Source: Turnera subulata
Taxonomy: Eukaryota > Streptophyta > Magnoliopsida > Malpighiales > Passifloraceae
Reading direction: 5' to 3'
Length of the DNA stretch: 64,000 nt
Assembly (NCBI GenBank): GCA_028386065.3
Contig: JAKUCV010004254.1
Location: forward strand, 214,971 to 278,970
Under the pieces are notes generated by a model. It searched no databases and was not told the DNA's origin. It saw only the letters and a program-made list of their open reading frames with translations. Shown here piece by piece: positions 34,677 to 44,994 of the stretch. Position 1 is the first letter of the stretch. Every line of letters starts with the position of its first letter. The position numbers and the translations under genes were made by a program.

Positions 34677-35146
34677 ATTTTCTTTCTAAATTCTACTAGT
34701 TTTCTATATGGGTTTCATGTACAACTCGTAGCAAATCATTTGTATTAATGTATTTTATCTTTCACTGATTCAGTTTTTGGGTTCCTGGGGAGATCAAACG
34801 AACACTTAGCAAGTTCTTCTCTCAATCAATCTGCATTGAGGCATAATCATTGATGCAGGTCAGCTGCCATATAAATACTACGCTCCTGACAGATATAAAT
34901 CTTCTATAAACTATATCAGAACACAGTTATTTGGCTGCTTTGGCAAGTAATGTTTGGCTTGGATTACTGATTTTGTTGTTTTTCTTGGTTGGTTGTTCGA
35001 AGCTAGACTTGGTTTGCTTCTGTTGGAGTATAATTTCAGGCTTCACCCCTTTCATTAAGATTTGGACCTTGGTCGTATCAAATAAAGGGCAGTGTGTTAA
35101 TCCAATAAATACATCAATAACCAAGCCAATTGTTTTTGTTTTTTAT

Positions 35147-36306
35147 GGGTTTATGGTATATTTGATACCCCAACTCTTTTAAATTCGTCAATTGTATACC
35201 TCGACTTTTTTTCTCGTCAATTATATATCCGGACTTTTGAATTTGTGTCAATTGTGTACCTTGGGCAGGTTTTTGATGACGTGGCATGCTGCCCGCCTAT
35301 AGTATTTGTCAGTTTGCCCCCTAAATTTTAAATGTAATCAAGTTAGTCCTTTATAATTATACAACCCTCAAAATTTTATTTATATTCAATTAAATCCAAT
35401 ATTTTTACGATTAGACTATTATTTAAGTTCTTAGTGTTATATATAATCATTACTTGTGCAATACTTAATGTTATAAGTATTGCTTATATATGATTAATTC
35501 TAATTATTATACTAAATTATAATAAATAAATAAAAGAAAATAATAAATTTTAAAATTTTGATAAATATGCTCCTACAGTAATAATAGTAAAATAATTTAT
35601 TATTTGTTGTTAATTATGCCAAATTTAATAATTTTTATAAACAATTTAATTTAACAAGACATATTTATTATTTTTATTTGCCTAAAAATAATTTCTAACT
35701 TTGCAAGTGCTGTTAGTTGTTGGGAGATGAATTTGATTTTAAAAAATATCATTATGTTATTATTATACATGGTAGTTGGGATCGATTTTCGTATTATCTT
35801 CAAAATTTTAAATTCTAAAATTTTCAAAATTAATAAAATAAAACATGTTTTTCCTCAAATTTAAAATTATTGAATAATTCTTAGCACTAGGTAATATATG
35901 TCCATTCATTTATAAGTACAACTAGTTATGTATTACAAATTTATTGTAAAAAATAATTATATGCTTATTATTTCAATAAAAATAATATTATACACTAAGA
36001 ATAATTTAGTAATAAAAATTTGTATAAGTAATAATTACATATAATACTAATGATTAATTATAAATAATAAAAAATATATGGACTAAATTATATACTAATA
36101 AAGGACTTATTTGATTAATTCATAAACTAGGGGACTAAATTGCTAACCAGCATTAACAGGCAGCATGTCACGTCACCAAAGTGCTGCCCGAGGTACACAA
36201 TTGACTCAAATTCAAAAAGTGCGGGTACATAATTGACTGAAAAAAAAGTTAGGGTATACAATTGACGAATTTGAACTACTAAGGGTACCAAATATACAAT
36301 TAACCC
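35147..36306. mobile_element. Non-autonomous Mutator-like foldback element with 9-bp target-site duplication
   Basis: Flanked by GTTTTTTAT at 35138-35146 and 36307-36315. The ends read GGGTTTATGGTATATTTGAT and, inverted, GGGTTAATTGTATATTTGGT. Each arm has three subterminal repeats of a TGTATACCTCGACTTT-TCAAT type, then TTGGGCAG and GATGACGTGGCATGCTGCCC. The 750-bp core is very AT-rich with no coding frame. Nine-base duplication and long inverted ends support Mutator-type transposition supplied in trans. Confidence 0.9.
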
Positions 36307-36384
36307 GTTTTTTATTAATCACGGCCATGCCCATCTTATAACCAAGCCAATTGTTGACTATTGGTTTTTCAAAGAATGGGATTT

Positions 36385-36742
36385 GGGATTTTTAGTACAC
36401 TAGATAGCCCAAATCAATCGTGTATCTCAAAATTTTTCTGCATGTACCATTCGTGTATCGTGAGTGTTTAAAAATGTACCAATCAGATACTTTGAATAAT
36501 TGCTCGGGTAAGCATGCCACGTATTGGCATGCAAATGGTGCCACGTGTATATTTAAAAAAAATAAAAATAGTGGGTCACACATTTAAAATTCCACATTGC
36601 ACCAAGTGACAAGTGACATGTTTGCCCGAACAATAGAATAAGTGGATTTTTTGTCCATATACTGCCCTGTATTTTGAAATGTCAGCAATGTACTAAAATT
36701 TCATGGATTTTGGTCATCGTACTACTCTAAATATATGATTTT
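36385..36742. mobile_element. Probable small foldback element of the same type
   Basis: Inner arms match when inverted (ATTGCTCGGGTAAGCATGCCAC against ATTGTTCGGGCAAACATGTCAC). Subterminal TGTACCATTCGTGTATC and TGTACCAATCAG repeats and a GTGCCACGTG segment follow the family plan. The outer ends are poorly matched and no target-site duplication was found, so borders are approximate and the copy is probably old. Confidence 0.5.
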
Positions 36743-37029
36743 TGATAATTTTGGCTACCGGCCGACCATCAGAGACATATATCAGCACATTATTTGCCCA
36801 TGTCATCATGTGGGCACCACCGATCCGGTTCGACCTGACATGACCCGTACTAGTTGGAAAAATAACTCGTCCCTATTGGGAACGGTTCTCAACCCATTCC
36901 AAACACCTAGGATCCACTTTACCCCCTATAAGGAATTATCATAACTCACAACCCGCCTCCATTATCACCTTTAAAAAAAATCCATACTTTTGAAGAGGAA
37001 CCCTAGCTCTCTAATTTCTTCTCCTTATT

Positions 37030-37225
37030 CTTCAATTTTCTGAACCACAAACCCAAACCCAATAGATTGAAGGAGCTTCGAGTCTATGGCTTCTTAAAAT
37101 TCATCAAGCTCCTCATATAGTTTTTCCTTTGTTTTTAAATTTTCTGAATAACAAACCCAAATCCAGAAGATTAAAGGAGCTTGGAGTCCATTGCTCCCAA
37201 GAGTTCATCAAGTTCTACAAAAAGC
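37030..37225 (+). repeat. Diverged tandem duplication of about 100 bp
   Basis: AATTTTCTGAACCACAAACC ... AAGGAGCTTCGAGTCTATGG near 37035-37090 recurs as AATTTTCTGAATAACAAACC ... AAGGAGCTTGGAGTCCATTG near 37138-37192. This lies in the leader and start of the GRF pseudogene. Confidence 0.7.
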
Positions 37226-37509
37226 AGGAACACATCGACCACATTCAATACATCCAATACAAGAAGAGATCGGCATGCGATTTCAATGGGAAGCAAAAGT
37301 CCGTGTTCGATTATGAAGGGCCACAAATATTTTGCCATTGCGGGCGAGTTAGTCCGATGTGGACGTCTTGAACATATCCTCATCCGAGTATGAGGTTTCA
37401 CAAGTGTAACAGAAGTGGGTTCTACAAATGGGTTGTGGGAAGAGCACGAGATGTGATAATTGATTTCAAGGATAGTAGAAGGATGTTGTATGAAGCGAAC
37501 AAGAAATGA
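37129..37509 (+). pseudogene. GRF-type zinc finger protein remnant with in-frame stop
   Basis: The frame reads FCHCGRVSPMWTS, a TGA where the family has Trp, then TYPHPSMRFHKCNRSGFYKW and on to EANKK with a TGA at 37507-37509. This is the GRF zinc-finger signature (CxCG, TSWT, NPGRRF, C, GFF/YxW) found in nucleic-acid-binding proteins and many plant transposon-associated ORFs. A shift earlier in the ORF puts the Ser-rich N-terminus (APKSSSSSTKSRNTSTTF) in another frame. At least one nonsense change makes it a pseudogene. Confidence 0.7.
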
Positions 37510-37566
37510 AAAAAATAGGAGATTAGTGAACACGATGGAGTCAGTGGTGATACAAATTAGTGAACT

Positions 37567-37804
37567 TCAACTATAAATAAATTCTGGTCGTGAGAACTCA
37601 GCAAAGGACAATTGGTGGGATGAAGAACGGTGACAAGATGACTCAACAGAAGAGTTAAGTTGATGTTGTGGATGGTGATGATGATTTTGTTGTTGTTGTT
37701 GGTTATCATAATATTGTTGAAGTGATGTGTTCTGGTATTTGTAATCAATACTTGTTGTGATATCATCATCATCCAACAAGAAGCAGATGTATTTTGGTTG
37801 GTTA
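37567..37804 (-). other. Orphan terminal exon with intact splice acceptor
   Basis: On the minus strand a good acceptor (TTTCCTTTCAATTGCACAG) leads into an open frame of about 79 codons ending in a stop at 37567. It is rich in Gln and His (YYDNQQQQQNHHHHPQHQ) and ends SHQLSFAEFSRPEFIYS. The composition is like the C-terminal exon of a plant transcription factor. No upstream exon was found to the right, so it is probably a captured or left-behind gene fragment. I do not recognise the family. Confidence 0.4.
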
Positions 37805-38040
37805 CTGTGCAATTGAAAGGAAAATGGTAAAAATGGTATCTATATGACTAATCGAGATTGAATTCTAAACAGGTCGATGGAGAGGAACCCAATATGCAAG
37901 TATTGCAAGAAGCAGAGTTAAGGAAGGTCCTCAGTTCCCAAACCAGGACCCAATCTCTAAGGACAAATCATATGGCCAAACATATATACAAACCAGAGAA
38001 AGTAACATCGCAAGTATTACCTTCACTCCACCCAGCGTGA

Positions 38041-38310
38041 TATTGTCATGATGCTCGCTTTCAAAAGAGCATGAGGAGATCTATAAATGCAGTTAGTTGG
38101 CAGCTAACAAAATGAGAGGATTCTCAAAGCTATTATAGTACACCGGAAAATTATTTGCCAATATTGGGTCCTGACTTGTGTGACGCTTATTCGTAATAAC
38201 CTTAATTAGGAAATTTCACATAAGTAACTTTGTTGATTTTGGAGAATATAAATTCCACGCAAAATATTTTTCGGTCAACCGTAATGGTATCTCAACACGA
38301 GAAATTTTAT
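38041..38310 (+). repeat. Duplicated F-box promoter region (copy of 33121-33425)
   Basis: It shares TTGTCATGATGCT, TTGGCAGCTAACAAAA, CCAATATTGGGTCCT and TTTTGGAGAATATAAATTCC with the intact gene's upstream region. The following coding half is missing; unrelated sequence and a LINE fragment come next. Confidence 0.82.
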
Positions 38311-38659
38311 GGTGGGGACTCTCATGTGAACACCCAAATTTGACCCATGAAAATTCTACTAAATTAGATTTTATCTTGCTTGAACCTTGAGATTAATGAG
38401 ATGATTTAGTTTTGGGCCAAGGCATAGTGAGAATTCAATTTGGTAGAATTTATATGTTTTAGTGATTAAAACCTTTTATGTTTCTAAGTCCTAGGATTAA
38501 TGAGATGATTTTTTCTTAGGGTAAAAATATATATTAAGGACTAAATTGCTAAAAATATGTCTTATTCTATTTACTTGGGCTTATTTATTTATTTCAACAG
38601 ATGATTTATTTTGGGGTTAGGAATGAATTTGGGTCCAAGTTAATAGGATATGGACTTTT

Positions 38660-39075
38660 TCAGAGTTGCACAGCCCATAAACACAATTTAAGAAAATGAT
38701 GAGAAGAGTTTTCACTGTTTTGTTGACAGAATGGACATATAGCATCATTTTCGGGAACGATACGCCTATGGTATAAAGTGTCTCTAGCTGAGACGCCATT
38801 CATGAAGATCAGCCAAAGAAAATGTTCAATCTTAGGGGGGAGTACGGAATGCCAAACAAAAGGAATGGTACTGGGAGGGTGTACGGGTTTGAGCAGGAGA
38901 TCATACCCTGATTTAACGCTGAATCCTTTTTGCGCATCAGGTGACCAGATAAGGCAGTCGGAGGAAGATGGAGATAGAGTGCAATTTTGTAAATCAACTA
39001 GAATAAGAAGACACGCCTCTCTTTCCCAAGAGTACAACTTTCTGCTCCATGGCCAATCATCCACTGAAACGGAGG
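38660..39075 (-). mobile_element. LINE ORF2 fragment (zf-RVT region)
   Basis: Minus-strand frame: DDWPWSRKLYSWEREACLL, WSPDAQKGFSVKSGYDLLL, then FVWHSVLPPKIEHFLWLIF and CPFCQQNSENSSHHFLKLC. These are the region before, and the Cys-rich zinc-binding domain of, plant LINE reverse transcriptases. Both ends are truncated and no A tail or duplication was seen. It lies between the F-box promoter copy and an F-box 3' half, replacing the 5' half of that gene. Confidence 0.8.
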
Positions 39076-39085
39076 CATGTCTGTT

Positions 39086-39650
39086 AAAGATGGACTATTA
39101 TCATATTTCACTGTTGTTTTTACGACAATGTTGTACACCTCAATCAAAAATTCTATGCTGTGAGATTGAACGGAGGAAGGGCTATAGTCATTGATCCAAC
39201 CAAACCAGATAGCGTGAAGGAGATTGATGGAGATCCGACAACGTTTATGGAGGGTGGCCGGGAGGATAAGTTTGTTTTGGTGAAATCTTTGGGGTATTTA
39301 TTTTTGGTGTTTGCAGAATATGGAAAGGCTACGGTGCACGTTCTTAAGCTGGATGAAGTGATGGGCGAATGGGTTAAGCCATCACAAGATGGTGGATTGA
39401 GGGAACGATTGCTTTTTATTACATTAAAATCCTCTCCTCGATTATGCCTAAAGATTTCCCAGAGTACAGGAATAGCTGCATTGTCTATCTTCCGGGTAAT
39501 CCTTTCCCTATGCATTTGCAATATCCAAATATATGCTTTCCTTCCCACTGCTGTTTGCGACCGCCAAATTGGGTCCACAAATCTTTGCACTTTCTATGTT
39601 CAGGAGTATTACGTAATAAGAAGAGAAGAAATCCTCGTGTTCACTGAATT
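39086..39650 (+). pseudogene. 3' half of an F-box/DUF295 gene, frameshifted
   Basis: From GATGGACTATTATC onwards it matches the second half of the gene at 40663: RAIVIDPTKPDSVKEIDGDP, FVLVKSLGYLFLVFAEYG, VLKLDEVMGEWVKPS and RERLLFITLKSS. A shift near 39445 moves the rest into another frame (KDFPEYRNSCIVYLPGNPFP, then RPPNWVHKS). A further shift is needed at the start. The F-box half is absent. Confidence 0.83.
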
Positions 39651-39659
39651 CCAAAAAAT

Positions 39660-40600
39660 TGCAGCAAAATTTGTGCGTGAACAACTACTATTATGTTCTT
39701 TTCCTTTCGGTTTTTTTTTTTGTATTTGGATATTGATCACTAATATTACTGCTTTGTTGTGTTAAGCTAGATATACATCAAAACCCTTTAGAAATCATAC
39801 GAGAACACAATTGTTTCTGCTGTTTTGATTATGTAGCCTAGCTTGGATTACAAACTTCCCTCCAATGGAAACATTCTTCATTTTTTTCTCCTATATATTG
39901 ATTTGTAGCCTAGCTTGGATTACACAATTGTTTCTGTAGGTTACTTGTTGGAGCAGTAGTTTGCTTTTTGTGGGATACATACAGTACATGAGGCTTACTG
40001 AAGTCTTATCAGAAAAAGAGAAGACAGACTAACTGAAGACTTTGTTGGCCACACAAAAATAACCTTATTTGCAACTTAATACCAGGGACCAACTGAAGGT
40101 TTTCCAGCATATGTACTTATGAAGATTTTTATGGCTTTGGTTTCATGTGGGTTTATTAGTAAAACTTCATTTTTTTTTTAATGATAAAAAACTTCTTATG
40201 TTTTTTTTGATTAATTTATTGATCAATTCTATGCTTTGGATAGTTTTGAAACATTGTTTGTAGCAGCAATGGAAACGAGTTTACGGGAAAATTTCTAAGA
40301 CTTCCCTGCTCGCACTAGCAGCTAATCAAGATGTTTCTGTGGAGGAGTCCTTTTTGTAATACTTTATTAACCCGTATGCATGAAAGAATTCTGCACTTGA
40401 TGTAACATATTACTATATACTATTTTAGTACCAAAAAAAAATATACTATTTTAAATTCCTTTTTTACGAATAATTACTTTTCTAGCTAGCCAATTAAAAA
40501 AACCGGGTGGATTTCGGGACAATATAAAATTTCTCCAATTTCCCCGAGTTATGAGTATTGATGACCCATAATCTCTCCACCGCCTCGTCAAGCCCCATAA
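39660..40600. other. Spacer between two F-box copies
   Basis: No gene supported. Short T runs and a repeated GTAGCCTAGCTTGGATTACA phrase (39833 and 39905). Confidence 0.4.
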
Positions 40601-40662
40601 AGAAACGCTTACTCTCTCGCAAACCCTAGAAAGAAACCCTGGAAAGTATAGAAACCTTCTCC

Positions 40663-41841
40663 ATGGCTCCACCCTCGAAGAATAGCTGCTGGACCGATCT
40701 TCCGATCGATCTCTTGGAGAGGATCGGGAGTTGCCTCCATAGCTACATTGATATCCTCCGTTTCAGGGCGGTTTGCCGCTCATGGCGCCGATATTCCAAT
40801 ACTCCTCTCCCTCCCGTAGTCCCATCCCTCACCCTCCCTCCACTTGTCTATAGTGACGACTACTGTTACAAATATGTACTCAAAGAGTTGGCTGTATATT
40901 CCGTCCAACCTGCAGCTCATTTTCTCTCCGGCACCACCACGCCCTTGCTCTTGAGAACCCTACCCTCCAAATCCAATTCCAAATCGGAAGAAGAGGATAA
41001 TGTGACTCCCCTGGGAGCATTGAACTATCCAAATCTGGGAACTAAGTATCTGTTGGACCCGCGGGATTTTAGGGTGAAGGAGATTTGGTTTGATTATTAC
41101 CTCGAGGCAGTGGACGGTAACTCTGGCGTTATTCGTGGTATCCAAACAAGACGATTTGCCGTCAGTTCAAGCTTTAGCAAGAGGAGTACTGGTGGTGATG
41201 ATAATGATGGTTTTACAGTGATGGTGACGGGACCGTTTGGGAATCTGGGGATGTAGAGGAAGGGAGATGCCAGATGGACTATTATCGAATTGAACTATTC
41301 GTTTTGCAGTGTGGTAGACCTCAATGATAAATTTTATGCTTTGGGTTTGACCGGAAGGGTTGCAGTCATTGATGCAAGCAGACCAGATAGCGTGGAGAAG
41401 ATTAGCCCAGAAGCAACAACGTTTCTGAAGAATTTATTTCTCGACGAAAACAACCCTAAGTTTTTTTGGGTGAAATCTTTGGGGCATTTATTTTTTGTGT
41501 TTCAAGATGATGAACAGATTTCTGTGGGCATTCTTATGCTGGATGAAGTGAGTGGCCAATGGGTTGACCCACCACGGGATGTTGTTGGATTGAGGGAACG
41601 ATTGCTCTTTGTTACATCAAAATCATCGTTCTCCATTGTGGCTGAAGATTTCCCAGAGTACAGCAAGGACAACTCCATTGTCTATCTTCCCAATAATCCT
41701 TTCCCTCAGTATTTCGGTTCAAACGTATGGCCTCCTTCCCGCTGCTTTTTGCAACCGCCAAATTGGGTCCACAAATCACAAATTCTAGTACCTATGTACG
41801 TAGGATGTAGTAGGATGAGAAGAAATCCTTGTGTTCACTAA
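40663..41841 (+). pseudogene. F-box/DUF295 gene with a single in-frame amber codon
   Basis: The frame runs 392 codons from ATG 40663 to TAA 41839-41841, broken only by a TAG at 41254-41256. The F-box (CWTDLPIDLLERIGSCL, DILRFRAVCRSWRRY) and DUF295 region (FRVKEIWFDYY, DLNDKFYALGLTGRVAVIDA, WVKSLGHLFFVFQDD, FPEYSKDNSIVYLPNNPFP, PPNWVHK) are otherwise complete. The stop lies in LGM*RKGDARWTII, where relatives have Trp (AVWKMGEE, ALWRMGEE), so TGG to TAG is the simplest change. It could be a young pseudogene, a truncated F-box-only protein of 197 aa, or a sequencing error. Confidence 0.85.
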
Positions 41842-41859
41842 ATTCCAAAATTGCAGCAA

Positions 41860-43350
41860 CATTGAACAACTCTGTTCTCTTTTCCTTTCTGTTTTAGCTG
41901 TTGTTTTCACGTTGATCACTAGCATCAAATAAAGACAATTTTTGACTAATTTTTAACTCAATCGTCTTCCCCATATGACCTTTTAGGTTCGAAAATTTTA
42001 TGTTGCTTATGCTTAATATATATAGGATTGGTTTTCACACTGATCGACACAACTATATATACATATTGTTCATAGATGCATATTGTTCACTCCAATGGGA
42101 AGCAAAGATAGACATGCAGGAGGTTTCTAGTTCTCATGCGAGCCTCCTTTCGGGTCACCTCCTACATGAGCCTGCTGCCTTATGTATCTTGGACTTTCTG
42201 CTGTTGTAATTGTTCTCTTAAATATGTATGGTCAGACTCTATACATGGTCTTGATTTTCTAACCATGTATACATTGAGTCTACGGGAATAACAATAAGTA
42301 TCATCCTTTACCATAAAAAAGAAACTTCATTATCAGACGCCAAAGCGAACAATCTAGGAAAGGATGGTTTGATGAGGGCCATACTATCAGCCCAAGAATC
42401 ATCCCGGAACTTGTATTTGTAACTGAGAAAAATACTTCACAACATGAACGCCGGAATAACGTAAATTCTAGTGCCATAGGCGGCAGGAAATATGAACAAG
42501 ACCCAACACAACATGAGAACAGGTCATTGCAAAAACTGGAACAAGAACTGATCAGTATGGCGAATAAGAGTCATTGCAACGTATCATAGGGTGGTTGAAG
42601 CAGGACCGGTCACAGAAAAACCATTAGAATCAAATGAAACAGTACACAGCTCATTAAATTTCTTCTGGCTCCCTTAATTTCTTTGTCTTTCAATATTATT
42701 GTGCTTTGCAGATTTGTTGTTTGAATACTGATTTGTTTCCTGTGGGTAGACGTTGAATGATTTATAGTGATCATTGAACGGAGAGTGGTCCAATCGAGTG
42801 GACGACTGTTGCAATTTTTTGACGGTTCATGTCTAAACTTCTAACATTTAATTACAACTGCACACGAAAACTATTTTGATATCTTCTACTTCACTGGTTT
42901 TGGGTTTACAATGTTAGTCTATAACTATTGTTTCATTTCGATGTTGTTAAAACTGTTGAGTGATTTTTGGTGAAAATTGCTGCCTTTTAGTACTCTTTTG
43001 GCCCTCAACTGTTGGTTATCAATATAACAAGTGTAAGCTACTTGGTGGATCTAAGCAACTCACCAGAGCTTTCCTTTCTTTTTTTTTTTTTTTTTTATGA
43101 AACCACAGCTTTCTTTTTTTATTTTTATGGTTTCCCATCTAGTATTCAAAATTTTGCCCCAACTAACCGGATTCGTCTAGTTTCCTTATTCCCTTGGCAT
43201 ATATGGTGATCACTAATGCCAGTTGTGTCAAGTCTTTGGAAGGATGATCAAGGGCTGTCTCTTCTGTCTAAACTATTTTATAGCATAAAAAAGGTGTAAA
43301 CTATTTTACAAGTCAGAGTAGACTGACTGATCTCTTGCCTCCTCCATCTT
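41860..43350. other. Spacer after the F-box cluster
   Basis: No gene supported. The part at 42810-42910 (TTGACGGTTCATGTCTAAAC, AAAACTATTTTGATAT, TTCACTGGTTTT) resembles 32895-32985 and shows that 3' flanks were duplicated with the F-box genes. Confidence 0.5.
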
Positions 43351-43365
43351 TTGTACTCTTTTTTT

Positions 43366-43607
43366 GTTATTTGTGAGTATCCCAATTCGACAAGCTAGAC
43401 TATTCTCATCCGTGACTTGACCATCCATCTCACTTCCTGGACATTTAGCCTAGGATCATGAGCAATAGGGTTCAGCATCCACCTCACAGTGTGGGACAAT
43501 ACCAACAGTGCATTTTTCATACATCACGTTTTTGCAATATGATCGAATCCGGGTCGTGAGTTAAGAGGCCACAGTATACTGAAGACCACTGCGCCAACAC
43601 CACGTTG
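43366..43607 (-). mobile_element. tRNA-derived SINE with target-site duplication
   Basis: On the minus strand it starts close to a Pol III box A (TGGCGCAGTGG at 43596-43586), followed by a box B-like GGATTCGATC (43550-43541), spaced as in tRNA genes. It ends in AAATAACAAAAAAA. The flanking direct repeat GTACTCTTTTT occurs at 43353-43363 and 43608-43618. About 242 bp, with no coding capacity. Box promoter, A-rich end and 11-bp duplication together identify a SINE mobilised by LINE machinery. The family name is unknown to me. Confidence 0.8.
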
Positions 43608-44168
43608 GTACTCTTTTTACATATTTAATAAAGATCTCAATTAGCGATAATATCAAATGAAAATACTTTGGCAAGTTCTTGCTTTGATCTGCCTAGAGAC
43701 AGAAGTAGCATCCTGGATCAAAACCCACAAAATCTTTGGTCGTCCCCATAATACTACCATACTGGATATTCGATAGAGACATTGTAATCTTCTGAACACA
43801 ATTACACTCCACCGCGTGCTTTGATGGTCTGAGTTGGATCATAATAGTTTCTCCATAAACACGTAGCCGTCACTAGAATGCTCAACTTCTTCACATATAT
43901 AGTAGTTCACTGCTTCCATTATCTGCTGTATTACAATTGAAATGGCGATTACCAAACACATACCAAAGCAACATTGAAAGACATAGACCGAAAAGCCAGT
44001 GAAGCAGAATATAGCAAAAATAGTTTTCATGTTCAACTGTAAAGATTAGAAGTTGGGACATTAGCCCTCAGACATTGAATCACAAGCAACATTGAAATCA
44101 AACACTTGAACTCTATGTAAAATATGCTACACAAGCCTTCAGCCGGCCAATGAGTAATTCTTAAGTGT

Positions 44169-44942
44169 TGTTGTGGTAGGTCCAAATCCACATGGAGCCA
44201 CCCAACAAGCAACTAATGTGAGTTTAATAATAAAAAAGAGGAAGGTGCAAGTCCAGCAAGTCACACACGTGCTTTTGGTAAAACAAAATGAAAAAATGCC
44301 ATTGTGTGGCATTCAGACGAGTAGCAAAAAAAAAAAAAAATAGAGAGGGCAGTGGTTTTTCACCGAGAGAGGAAGAAAGAAAATGGGGGAGTTCTCCTCA
44401 TGCTTGCAAGCCTTGATCGGATAGCAAACGGAGTCCAATATAGATGAACTTTCAGTATGTTGTTCTCCTCTTCAAGCTCTACAAAGTGAACGGAGCTGAT
44501 CATTGAGAAGCTTCATGTTTCCGAGTATTGGTGTTATACCCATTTGGTGAGATTTTCCCACTTCTCCTCCAATTTGTTGCTTGTAATCCACTAGTATAGT
44601 GATGCGCATGTTGTTAGAGCCAAGATATGTTGATCTTGATGTTGTCTTTGATGTGTTAGCCTCTAGTTTTATCTAGGGAGGAAGTTTGATTGTGAACCCA
44701 TTATTATTTGTGATAGTGGAGATTGACGGACTTCAGTCGCGTAGTTTTTACCCCGCCTTGGGGGTTTTCCACGTATATTTGGCGTTGTGGTTGTGTTGGT
44801 ATTGTTGCTAGCATTAATTTGGTTGGTTGACTGACATCTCATTTTGATGGCGCAAAGAGGGGAAAGAAATTGACTGGGTTATTTCGCTGCCCATTTGATT
44901 CTGGTTAATTATATAGTGTTGAATTGGCGATTTTCCTCAACA
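44169..44942 (+). repeat. Array LTR 1
   Basis: Begins TGTTGTGGTAGGTCC, ends CTCAACA, 774 bp. Shares diagnostic variants with LTR 4 (GGAGCCACCC, AATGTGAGTTT, GAGATTGACGG). Confidence 0.92.
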
Positions 44943-44945
44943 AAC

Positions 44946-44958
44946 TGGTAGCGGAGCC
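44946..44958 (+). promoter_or_regulatory. Primer-binding site of array copy 1
   Basis: TGGTAGCGGAGCC three bases after the LTR end; the same sequence follows LTR 3, and a one-base variant (TGGTAGCGAAGCC) follows LTR 2. Resembles the initiator tRNA-Met site. Confidence 0.8.
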
Positions 44959-44994
44959 AAGATTCATTGTTTGTGGTTTCTTGTGCATATCAAA

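Noticed and set aside
43540..43600. tRNA gene on the minus strand
   Set aside because: Box A and B are present, but I see no acceptor-stem pairing, and the segment lies inside a unit with an A-rich end and target-site duplication. A SINE.
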